Shown here one piece after another: positions 12,301 through 22,689 of a DNA stretch of 64,000 bases (position 1 is the stretch's first letter; every line of letters begins with the position of its first letter). The notes beneath the pieces are model-generated. The model was given only the letters and a program-made list of their open reading frames with translations. It was not told the DNA's origin and made no database searches. A program made the translations under genes and the position numbers. This stretch comes from Pelodera strongyloides (taxonomy: Eukaryota; Nematoda; Chromadorea; Rhabditida; Rhabditidae): contig JAANDG010000038.1 in NCBI GenBank assembly GCA_036852015.1, positions 124,001-188,000 of the forward strand. Reading direction: 5' to 3'.

Positions 12301-13939
12301 CAAACGGCTCATCTATAGTCACAAACTCCTCCATAACATGCCCCTCCCGAATGCTGTAGGCAATTTTATCACCTCATCCACATAGCCTCCTTCCGACCAT
12401 GAGAACGGTATGCCAGATTTCTAGGATCCACAAAAAGCTCCTTCAATATGCAGATTTTTCGTTACGTAAATTGAACAATTAGTGGGCGCAAATGCTATTT
12501 TTATCTTTTCGTTGCTGCACACGTTCACTAAGCTCACAACAAACTGAACAAACAAAGGAACTAAGCCCACACTTTCGCGCCAAATGTCAAACACTAGACT
12601 AGATTCTCACAGGCGCGCGGCAAACCAAGTTTTGCGCACAAATATGAATCATCGGCGATAGAAAAATTTATCAAAATCGCTACCTAGCCGATTATAAAAT
12701 CAAGGCACCTTATATAAAAATTACGATGCAGATACTGATATAGAGGCACAGATATGCTGATATAGAGGTCTCCTTGGCCCTTCTACTACCCTGTAACATC
12801 GCGTTGAACAGAACTCCTCGAAAGTTTACGAATACAATTAAAACAGCACACCTACCAAAAGAGCGAACAAAAATAACAACGAACAATTGAATAAAGCTAA
12901 AAAAAAATTACCCCAGACACAAATTTATAGATTTTCTCCTCTCAATAAAAAATATAATTTTAAATTTTAGACGCATACGGTATTCAGTGCGCGCGCTTTT
13001 TAAGTTTACATCTACATGAGTTCTACAGTAATATAGACAAAAAGAAGTAAAGTGCAATGTAATCAATAAACAGAGGTGGCACCACAGGCACAGGCTACCT
13101 CTGACAATTTTACAATATCATTAAAAATGAACAGTTACGATGTAATGTGAAATTTCAACCTTCAAACAAGATTTATAGTTGGACAGTTTTACAAATTTAC
13201 AAGCACAATACAAGCGACATTTATACTGAGCTATAATCTGAATATTTCCAATTTCCCACAAGTCTTATAGTCGGACAGTTTTACAAGCATAATATAAGCT
13301 ACTTTTACACGATATAATTTTTAAACATACGCGAATCGAGCTAAACTAGACAACAGTGACACTACACCAAGCGTTAGTCTGTCAACTGGGCATGCGACTA
13401 TAAAATGAAGACAGAAAATGCCGTGATTTAATTACAAGAAAACATAAAAAATGTACCTCGTCTCCCTGCTCTTTATTGGCGTAAAGTTGCCAAAGTAGAG
13501 CAATCTTATCAGCGAGAGCAATATCTTCGTATTGTTTCTCGGCTTCCTGACGCTTCTAAAAGTAAATCAGCGTTACACACTATGACACTAATAAGCATTT
13601 AAGCAATATGACAATACCGAGGTATTTTCTCAATGTCGCTATTTTACACCATTAAACGAATCCGATGAAAACGGTACTATGAGCTATACACTAAACATAC
13701 AAATATAAAAAGTCAAAAAAAACTAAATCGCAAGTGAATCAAAAGACTAAAAAAAGCAATTTATATGTGCACGTATTGACCACTAGTCAAGCACACGGAC
13801 TCTACAGAACGGTGATTATATAAGTAAAAGGTTCGGCCTTTTAAATGAGAAATGCCGAAAGGCTGCCAATACGTACCGTGTTGTCAGTGTCAAGCATGCG
13901 AGCCATAATGTCGCGGGATGTCTGCTGAATGTCACCCAT
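315..13939 (-). CDS. imb-3: Importin-5 (importin beta-3/Kap121 family), left copy, exons 1-15, 3' end outside window
   Basis: HEAT-repeat nuclear import receptor that carries cargo such as ribosomal proteins through the nuclear pore and releases it on RanGTP. Exons (minus, high to low): exon 1 7453-7391, exon 2 7069-6971, then 6483-6294, 5686-5581, 5310-5256, 4890-4747, 4371-4243, 3831-3708, 3376-3286, 3034-2928, 2615-2491, 2082-1945, 1442-1353, 992-921, 434-315. All are in frame with GT-AG borders and match the right-hand copy codon for codon; I found no stop or frameshift. Exons 1 and 2 occur again at 9897-9835/9498-9400 and 13939-13877/13555-13457. Most coding differences from the right copy are silent. 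Changes seen include exon 1 S8 and M12 (F and V in the right copy) and an Ala or Ser for Thr in exon 2. Exon 16 and later must lie left of position 1, since an inserted element fills the start of intron 15. Confidence 0.88.
2421..2524. repeat. 52-bp tandem duplication across the exon 11 donor of the left importin
   Basis: The segment starting at 2421 repeats at 2473, so the last bases of exon 11 and its GT donor are present twice. The donor matching the right copy ends the exon at 2491; a second identical donor would end it at 2439. Using the outer donor adds 52 bases and shifts the frame. The right copy (37408 donor) has a single unit. Confidence 0.85.
5888..5970. repeat. 31-bp tandem repeat, three units (two in sister copy)
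   Basis: GGCCATTTTACATGAATGTC plus a CCATGTTCT linker is repeated three times; the right copy (40746-40800) has two. It lies in importin intron 3, inside the dispersed repeat noted at 33235. Confidence 0.8.
10367..10645. mobile_element. 279-bp insertion in triplication unit 2, AACT target duplication
   Basis: Absent from the same place in units 1 and 3. It is flanked by AACT at 10363-10366 and 10646-10649, and its ends are roughly inverted (CTCTGTTCC-like against GGAACATAG). Inside are three copies of a CAGGGAGTYTCCCTCAA motif, itself palindromic. A 76-codon open frame on the plus strand has no recognisable content. Non-autonomous and probably recent. Confidence 0.75.
10764..12098. mobile_element. 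1335-bp DNA-transposon-like insertion in unit 2, GTCA target duplication
   Basis: The 14-base inverted ends CACAGTAGGTAGAG and CACAGTTGGTAGAG (one mismatch) lie between GTCA at 10760-10763 and GTCA at 12099-12102. Units 1 and 3 keep the empty site. No transposase reading frame is seen; the longest frame (11288-11680) is produced by an internal GC-rich tandem array. The superfamily is not assigned. Confidence 0.82.
11400..11555. repeat. About 28-bp tandem array inside the 1335-bp element
   Basis: About five imperfect repeats built on GGCGCGCATTTTGTGTC with a variable linker, much richer in GC than the host. The array opens frames on both strands, which explains the predicted Arg/Cys-rich peptides; these are not considered genes. 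Confidence 0.75.
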
Positions 13940-15455
13940 TGTTTGCCGACCTGTAAGTAAAAAAATAAATACGGATACGGATTAAATAGCCCGATGTGTG
14001 CCCGATTATTTGGGGGACTTGATCGGGCACATATCGGGGTTATTTTTGCGGTAATCGGGCACACATCGGGGTTTTTCATTTACCATCGTCGATCAGAACG
14101 GTAATGAAATACGGCAGAACCTGTATTTGTACTTTTAGATTATTATCAATTTTTAGTAAAATTAGAAAGGTTTGAAGAAAAGGAGAGAATAGTGAAAATT
14201 GCAGCATTTATAAAATAGAGCTTTGAACTTAACTGGACGAACCTTGTTTAAAACTATACGCTGTACTCAAATCATACGAAGAAAAATAAAACGATGAGTA
14301 CATATTATAGAGTATAGAATGAAAACATGATAAACTGAAAACACGAGCTAAACAAATAAAATAAATGTTATTAATGAAAAATTCACAAAAACGTAGGAAG
14401 AGCAACTTCTGTTTCACAATCTCGAAACAATACGATAGAGATCAGACTACGGTATAGAACGCACAACATAGAACTCAAACAGACTCAGCAAAAACGAAAA
14501 AAATTGACTTTACGTCAGTCAGCTACCGTTATAATAACGTGATAGAAATGAAATTAATAAACAGAATCCGAATGATACACAATCAAAACAAATAAAGGAA
14601 TGCATTACTAACTAAGTACATAAAACGAAGTTATAAACTGACCCAATATAATTTTGCGAGTAAAGAGTGCGTGAATTACCATCGACTATGAAGAGAAATA
14701 AGCAAAACATAGTAGACAGCAAACGGCTCATCTATAGTCACAAACTCCTCCATAACATGCCCCTCCCGAATGCTGTAGGCAATTTTATCACCTCATCCCC
14801 ATAGCCTCTTTCCGACCATGAGAACGGTATGCCAGATTTCTAGGATCCACAAAAAGCTCCTTCACTATGCAGATTTTTCGTTACGTAAATTGAACAATTA
14901 GTGGGCGCAAATGCTATTTTTATCTTTTCGCTGCTGCACACGTTCACTAAGCTCACAACAAACAAAGGAACTAAGCCCACACTTTCGCGCCAAATGTCAA
15001 ACACTAGACTAGATTCTCACAGGCGCGCGGCAAACCAAGTTTTGACGTTCGCACAAATATGAATCATCGGCGATAGAAAAATTTATCAAAATCGCTACCT
15101 AGCCGATTATAAAATCAAGGCACCGTATATAAAAATTACGACGCAGATACTGATATAGAGGCACAGATATACATATGCTGATATAGAGGTCTCCTTGGCC
15201 CTTCTACTACCCTGTAACATCGCGTTGAACAGAACTCCTCGAAAGTTTACGAATACAATTAAAACAGCACACCTACCAAAAGAGCGAACAAAAATAACAA
15301 CGAACAATTGTAAAGCTAAAAAAAATTACCCCAGACACAAATTTATCGATTTTCTCCTCTCAATAAAAAAAATAATTTTAAATTTTAGACGCATACGGTA
15401 TTCAGTGCGCGCGCTTTTTAAGTTTACATCTACATGAGTTCTACAGTCATATAGA

Positions 15456-16993
15456 TAATTTGCGATCTTCATAATTGATATTGTTAGATATCTGTTCATC
15501 GTGCTAGTAGTTGATGAAAATAAGCTAAGGAATGCAATGACGTGGTCGAGCTTCATATAGGAAAAGCTTTTGACAATGTCGTCCATATTAAATCGATATA
15601 CAAGCTTCGTGAATTCGGCTTTCCTGTACGCCTGTACTATTAGTTCTTTGGATACAGGAGTTTCTAGCTAACATAATTAACAGGACGTTTCAAATTAAGA
15701 TAATTACTAATGTATCTTCAGACGAATAGAGGGAGTTCCACGTGGAAGGCGTAGAAAATTAGTGTATCTTATTATATAAAGGAGAAGAGTTTACTTTTTT
15801 GTTTGTGCGTACGGAACGAAAATTAGAATATCTAAATGCTATAAAACGAGACCCGGAGTCCAGTATTGAGCAAGCGAAATCCGAATCTTATTTCATGATT
15901 TTTCAATATACGTTGCAAACGTTTCACACAAGTTTGCTTACTGTCGCTGCATCTTAAACTTTGCAAGTCGCCTCAGCCTCAGGCGGCGAAGTGTCCCGCG
16001 TTATTTTGATTACATCAAATATTATAATAATTTATTACGCACAACAAAATGTAACGTGCAGATTGTGTTATAAAATACACACACTAAAAATAAGTGAAAT
16101 ATAATAACGCGGTATTAAAACAAGCGAATGCGAAGTAAATAACAAGAAATTCGCAGAATTTTGTTCAGTCATAAGAGAAGTTCAGGGGATATGCAGAACA
16201 TTTCAAGCTTGAATACCGAAATCAGAAACAACAAAACTGGGAAATCTCCAACAAATTTCAAAGAAGCATAAACACAAAAGGGTGATCGGAGAATGTTTTC
16301 AATTATTTATCTAAGCAGTAATTATTCCGCCTTCGCTACCCGTAACAACATCTCCGTCCAGTGTGTCCATCACCGTTGGTTTGGATCGGTAGTAGCGGAA
16401 AGACCCGATTTTAACCGGCTGCGATCCGAGAGAATATGCCTAAAGTTAAAGCGAAATACCGGTAGGTTACTGAAACGCACCGTGGACAAGTGAATTCTTA
16501 CGTGCCTGTGCTGAGTTGCTCGAATTTAGCTCGATTTTTTATTCTAATTCTTGTTCATTTGCATAAGCTGCATAAGAATGCTGGGGCACTTGATGTTTTT
16601 CAAAAACCGGCCGATATTCCGCTTTAAAGCTTGGTCTATTTTCTTACGGCTGACCGTGTTGGTCTCAAATTATGCTTCCCGAATACATCGCTACTAGCCT
16701 TTACGTGTTGACATTAGTGTTAGTGTAAATATTGCAGCAATGTGTTATACATAATTTATTAATTATTCATAAACTAGGGGGCCTAATTTCCACAAGGGGC
16801 GTCACCGTCTGTTTCTCTACGCGTTTCGCATTTTAATACAACTTTCTGCCCCAGGGAATAATTCCCCAAAGGTCGCAGTAATGAGTATAACCTCATGTAT
16901 CTGTTTCTCTCGTCAAAGGGAATATGTATGCAATTTTTGAAGTTGCATTAATATAATGTGTGTTCCCCTTTAAGGAAACAACAACAAAAGTCG
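15456..16993. other. Left-copy importin upstream flank without genes
   Basis: Matches about 43840-45179 in the right copy and probably holds the original importin promoter side. The only structured part is the TTAA-flanked element at 16446-16627. No coding exon with good splice borders was found on either strand. Confidence 0.5.
16446..16627. mobile_element. TTAA-flanked inverted-repeat element, GCGAAATACCGG family
   Basis: Begins TTAAAGCGAAATACCGG and ends CCGATATTCCGCTTTAA. The interior contains the family's AT-rich core (gctcgatttttt, catttgcataagctgcataa). The orthologous insertion is at 44634-44815, so it predates the duplication. Confidence 0.85.
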
Positions 16994-17262
16994 TTAAAAG
17001 TTTCCCAGTTAAAAGAAGGATTTTCAAAGTTCACCTTTTCCAGAGTGAAAAGCACGTCTGGTATGGAAAGCTTACATATTCGATATTCGCTTTGAAAATT
17101 ACCGTTAACGATTTACGTGTGAGCGCTAAGATCGATCCCCTGGTCTTCATAACTGACTTCAGAAAGCGTGGAGTTTGGAATTCATAACATGGAAGTAGAT
17201 TGCTTTCTTGTAACACGGACACTTCGCCACCAAAAATAAGCCGAGCCGGAAAATAAATATGA

Positions 17263-17447
17263 TTAAGACGCAGACACTACAAATTCGACCTTTTTAATCG
17301 ATTTTATTAAATATAGGAAGATATATGTAGGACAGTATGCAGCCAGTAAAAGCCACAGAAAACCGGCACCGTATTTTCTTCATATGCTAGTATATTTTAT
17401 GAAACGCGAATAAAAACGACGAATTTGTAGTGACTGCGACCTTTTAA
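17263..17447. mobile_element. Short TTAA-flanked element, GGATCGCAGTCACTACAAATTC family
   Basis: TTAA at 17263-17266 and 17444-17447, with inverted ends around CACTACAAATTCG / CGAATTTGTAGTG. The right copy has the equivalent at about 45441-45558. The terminus is the same as in the insertion at 1-295 and the element at 23423-23858. Confidence 0.65.
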
Positions 17448-17876
17448 TATTTGACTGGAAAAGAATCTCTGACAATACACTTTGCTATGTTTATATTTTG
17501 TCTATGGAAAGTTCAGATATGGAAAATTTTTGTATTTCGTGGCGGTGCAACAGATAGGGTAATATCATAAGTCATAAGGAGTAGGCTGAAGTGAGTCGGC
17601 AGATTTAATTAACTAATGGAGCATTCGAGTTGGGCAAAATACCGTATTTTCGCGAAATAATCAGTTCGAGTTCACTGTTAGCTAGTGTTAGAACGCTGCG
17701 AAATATCCCGCTCATATGAGAGACACAGAAGCTTGAAAACATTTTTTTACCGGGCCTCTTATTTGCCAACAACAATCTCTCTCTCTCTCTCTCGCCCTAT
17801 CAACTCGAACAAAATATTTCGCGAAAGTTGAGCATTTTGTCCAACTCGAATGCGCCCTAACCAAAAGTCACAAACA

Positions 17877-18005
17877 GAGGCCATATTCACCACTCAATTC
17901 CCCATGGGGGATTCCCCGTCTTTTTCTCTATATGTCTCACTTTAGAACGCTATTTTCTGCGCACAGGGACTTCCCCGAGGGAATAGTTGTGGTGAATATG
18001 GCCTC
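17877..18005. mobile_element. Small inverted-repeat element with GAGGCCATATTCACCAC ends
   Basis: Imperfect inverted termini GAGGCCATATTCACCACT and GGTGAATATGGCCTC enclose a 95-base core with a palindromic TTCCCC/GGGGAA part. Related copies: about 45979-46109 (left end damaged), 54145-54273 and, more distantly, 56544-56690. Confidence 0.7.
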
Positions 18006-18329
18006 TTTTCTCACCATTTCCAATTAAACCTACCGAATAGTGCTGCAGTGAATCAGCCCATCGCTCACATCCATGCCAGCCTTTATGGAATCGAAGCTGT
18101 GTATTTGGACGGGACATTTCAAGTTTCGAATGTCGGATTTTACCAGTTGGTGTCCGAACATTGTGCATAACTGATTCTATCAATACTACCGTATTTCTGC
18201 ATCTTGGAAACAGCATTATTTATGGGGTCTAATGTCTAATTGCGAGGGTGTTTGCCCCTTAAGGCATGTAATCCTCCTAGCGAGAGTATGAATAAAACAT
18301 TGAAGGCGTAATCGATACTCCAATTTTAG

Positions 18330-21300
18330 GTGTTGGATGCCAAGTCCCTGAAGTGTCTTTCCATTCGGGACCGATGTCCTTCGCAAATTGAGTACGGTAT
18401 TCAATGGCCGACCAGTGTGCGCGGCGCGATCGCCAGACAATCCTGTCCCTATACCGAGGTGAGGGATTTTTAAAGGGAATATATACGTGGTTTAGTTTTT
18501 AGTTATCATTGTCAGAACACCCTTATATATGTAGTAGACTGACACAAGACCATACATAATACACAGCGTAACTTGATGACGAATACGCTATACGCACTCA
18601 TGGACGGACGTGATAGTTATTTTCGAGATGTCGCAACTGGCAACTGGCGTTTTTTTTACTATACCAGACGCTGTATAGTAAAAACGCTGTACAAAACTAT
18701 AAATTATAAATGCTACAAAATTACAATATATTATTATATAAAGGAGAAGAGTTTACTTTTTTGTTTGTGTGAACATAACGAAATCGTTTCATAAAGAAAA
18801 TTGTCTATTGGCAAACAGCATACAAAATCATTGCCGCAGGCGAGATTCGAACCCACAGCAGCGCACAACCTCTCGATTCATAGTCCAACGCTCTACCTGT
18901 TGAGGTATGCTAGCTTATCCTTATCACAAGGATAATCCTCTGTCCTACATACAGCACCTTCAATGTCAAATTTGCATGGTAGTATTAGTCGAGTGGAGAT
19001 CCAAACTGATTAATATACGTTTCCACAATCAGAGACGTTTCAAATAGGGAAATAAACGGCCGAAGGCCGATTCCTCCAGTCGGAGAAGAGCCCGTAGGGC
19101 TCTTCGAACGGCTGGTATACTATAATCATAATATAGTCTTCAATAATTATAATATACCTCTTCAGGTGGGTCTTGCCACTCGCGCCTGCAGTAAAGAAGG
19201 TAATTGGCTGGAAGTGAATAACTACAATTGCACGCGACCAGAGTACACCAACGTCATTGCAAAGGTTTGTCTTATATTTCTTTTCCGGCGTGCGTGCGGC
19301 GTGCACACGCCGCGGATAAGATAGGCGTACGTCTGGCCCAACAACTTAGTTTGATCTGCTCTGCTAGGCGCACGCGCACGTCTGGCCCAACAACTTTGTT
19401 TGATCCTGCACTGCTCACGCATGTTTTTCGTCTTACAATTAAGCGGTACCGCACGTGATTTGTGAAACATAGTGCCTACTGCATTCCTATGGATTATACG
19501 CAAATTGTTTGCGAGAAATACCCAGAAAGAAAGAAATTTCCATATTACATTCCTGCTTAGTGTTCAGTAACCACCTGGCATACCGCTTTAGCCTTACAAT
19601 TTTCAGCTCGGCGCCACCAGTCCCTCGGAAATTGTCTCCGCCGTCTATAACGCGACCACCATCTCGGATACTGTACGCGGGCGGAATCTGGAGATTGGGC
19701 GTTCTGTGATCGAGCGCCTTTTAGAGGGCGAAATCAGAGCGGGAGGAACGCGAATGACACATTTAATCGACGAATCGTTCACTGTGAAACTGATCGAATC
19801 GGCTGCAGTTGTGGGTTTTGTGGTTTAAATTGAGAACTGTTCTATTTTTATTGGTCTATTTTTATTGCTCGCGTACTACGTTCTCAGGCGCGTAGCGCTG
19901 AAATGCGCAGCCGCGTCCGCAGAAAAGAGATTTCTCTGTGTCTAGATATTTTCAATGCAAATTTGCGATCTTTTCCCGCGGACGCGGCTACGCGCCTGAG
20001 GACCAGAGTTGGTCGTGTACATTCCATCAGACTTCCATCAAATTGCGCGGCTCAGTTGTTGTAAGCCCTGACCTTCTTTAATTTGAGACCTGAGCCTAAG
20101 CCTAAGCCTAAGCCGCGGGGCGCGGCATCCACCGCTCTGGCGGGGCTCCTAGACTAGAGGGTTCTCTCCATCTCTCTGATCTGATATTTATGGACACCAC
20201 CCAAATGTCTCTGGACACACAATTTATATACTGTTGATCGTCTTTAATACGTTATTAGAACAAGAGATGCACACAACGAGGAGAAACGGCTCACATGCAC
20301 ATCTACGGTAGTTTACGGTAGTATACTGTAATTTTATTTACTTTCTTTTCCAGATTCTCCCTCGTGAGTCGCCGCTGGAGTACGATCTGTTGGCGAGTCG
20401 CCTAAATGCCTATGGATATGAACTTCTTCAACTACACGAACAAATGCCTTTCCTGAATCCGTTTGCAGTGCAGACTGATTCTATCTGTGAGTTTTTGGCT
20501 TAGGCTTAGGCTTAGGCTTAGGCTTAGGTTTCTCTGTTTCTCTGGCTCTTTACGTCACTCCCTCTTTGACACGCACACTCTCTCTTTCTCTCTCTCTCTC
20601 TCTCTCGTGGTTTGCTTCTCCTTTTCTCGCTTTCAGTTTTTCCTCCCTTAACCGTGAGTTGATGTTAGCTGAACATATGTGTGCTGTAGTATGTGTGGAC
20701 TGCAGTGGAATCGGCTTATTGGATAATACACCCGGACACCATTGGACACTCACTGGACACCCTTGGACACTCTTGGACACCCTTGGACAGCCCATGCGGA
20801 AAATTTACATGTTTCTGAAATGCTTAGGAATTGAAAAATAAACCGACAGATTGCTTGAGTGAAACGTATCTCGTACACAAAAGGCTAATGAAGTGTGGTG
20901 TGAAGAAGCTATCCTCAACACTCCATTTAACTACACCCGATCCACCAAATACACCGCGCACTGAATGATGTTTTGTAGCCGAAAAGCAATTGAAAACCCC
21001 AGGTGGAATGCCGATCAAAAAGAAAAGACTACTTGTGTTTGAAAAATACAAAAAACATCAGCGAAATGAAGAACTGTTCGCTTTCGTCCATCCTATACGC
21101 CCACCCTATAAGTTAGTTTCAGGGGGTCCAAGACGCTTTGGTGTGTCCAAGAGTGTCCAAGAGTGTCCACTGGTGTCCAAGGGTGTCCAGTGAGTGTCCA
21201 ATGGTGTCCGGGTGTATTATCCAATAAGCCAGTGGATCTCTCTCCCTTCCTCTCTCACTGGCTCTATCTCCTTCGCTCTCTCTCGTTTTCGGTACACTGC

Positions 21301-22608
21301 AGATGCAAGATAATAACTTAATTTCAGTATTCCTAATCGACCGCCTCAATTCCCCCTCCTCGCTTCCCAAATGGAATAACATTGTGAAACGACTTCCGGA
21401 AAGTTTCCCCTCCGTTCAGGTAAATGTGGCCGGAGAAGATGTCAACTCGGTGTTCATTATGGTTCTACCCAATGCAAAGTGTATCAGGTAGGTATTATCT
21501 TATTATTTAAACGCGCAAGGTTTGGCCTGATCCGTTTTTATGTCCATGACGGAGTTCTATTCGGGCACTTGGTATAAGTAGCGCAACTTTTCAAAATACG
21601 CACATTCCCGCCTTATTACATAAACTTTGGAAGGTACAAGCTACGCTTCAGACGTTTCATATAACCATGGCCATTTTTCATGGTGTCCCCTGCTTTGCCC
21701 ACTGAGGCGGCTACAGCCGTCCGGTTTTTCGCTGCACTAAATACATGGTTGAAAATAAAGAACTCATTTCTCTAAATGACTGTCTGTCTCTCGACACCTC
21801 ATGTGAAGTCATTTCTCATAGTGAACAGGCAAGTGCATCCGACATAAAATGGTGCATCCAGCACTATCCCCCCTTTAAATTTTATTTTGTCCAATTTACA
21901 GGTGTGCACACCCAGTTGTCGCTGTGATGGCAAACACCTCGGAGCCGATCACTATCGAGTTTCCACTAGAGGAGAGCAGTGGTTGGAGGTAAATAAAAAG
22001 CGCTCATTCATATAAACATCTTTCCACGGCTACGGCAACTGTAGATCAGAAATATTGACATGGTTAGGTAATTATGTAAAATTCTCCCTACAATGTTTTC
22101 ATGAAACGCTCTCCTTGAATTCAAATTGAAAAAGAATTCAAAAGAGCAGGGACGCTGGACCGCAGTTCTCATCTATCTCATCATATGGAATGGAAATTTG
22201 AACGCATGCCAGTGCATCATTACAGTTGGTTGTTGAAGAGTGTGTTGGACGCTAAATTCCCATATATACTGTGTGCAAATACCTGCGTGACTAATTTTTT
22301 TCATTTGCAGAGAGCATATGGGAATGCATTTGTTTTCAAAAACCTGTTGTCATATCGCTTTAATCGCTCACCTTTTAGATACCCCGAATGTGTGCGGTTT
22401 TCCCTTCATTCTCGTGATCACTGGACAGCTGATGGGGCTGAACTGATCGGAGTGAATGCCACTCATGTCACTTGTCAGTATAAGGAGACGGGCATGTATA
22501 CAGTACTCCTTCAGGTGGATCAGGGAGTTGTGGTAATTTTGCAAGAAATAATATATACGAGCCTTTCCTGCTACCCTGCTACAGAGAGAGAGAGAGAGAG
22601 AGCGAGAA

Positions 22609-22642
<34 letters not shown>

Positions 22643-22658
22643 CGAGAGAGAGAGAGAG

Positions 22659-22689
<31 letters not shown>

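Larger units (their letters stand above)
6551..15455 (-). repeat. Tandem triplication of the importin promoter-exon 1-exon 2 module
   Basis: Three direct copies of a module of about 2.4 kb: unit 1 about 6551-8979, unit 2 about 8980-13036 (enlarged by two insertions), unit 3 about 13037-15455. Each holds importin exons 1 and 2, their acceptor and the upstream flank. Units 1 and 3 are almost identical and unit 2 nearly so apart from the insertions, while the single equivalent at about 41.4-43.8 kb in the right copy differs at many sites. The triplication therefore postdates the larger duplication. Minus-strand transcription reads unit 3, then 2, then 1, then exon 3, so only unit 1 needs its own start for a normal message; outer starts could make transcripts with repeated exons. 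Confidence 0.93.
16994..18173 (-). pseudogene. Decayed 3' fragment of the F-box/WD-repeat gene
   Basis: Relics of exons 5-7 of the gene at 45180-50525: exon 5 at 18173-18034 (cut at its 5' end by the duplication junction), exon 6 at 17229-17103, exon 7 at 17008-16994. Reading frames are still recognisable, but the exon 6 acceptor has changed AG to GG (17230-17231) and the exon 7 acceptor AG to AA (17009-17010). Exon 5 has also lost six bases (two codons) near its middle. With no 5' exons this copy cannot make the protein. Confidence 0.82.
296..18174. repeat. Left copy of large direct duplication
   Basis: Base-by-base homology with 35134-46287 covers importin exons 1-15, all introns between them, the promoter flank, several small elements and a piece of the F-box/WD gene. 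The left copy is longer because of the triplication and inserted elements. On the right, similarity stops at about 18,174 (46,287 in the other copy). On the left, the visible break at 292-295 is only the edge of an inserted element, so the homology probably continues beyond the window. Confidence 0.92.

Noticed and set aside
20463..20651. Leu-Arg repeat peptide on the plus strand
   Set aside because: Translation of the TTAGGC array and CT-rich DNA in a GPCR intron.
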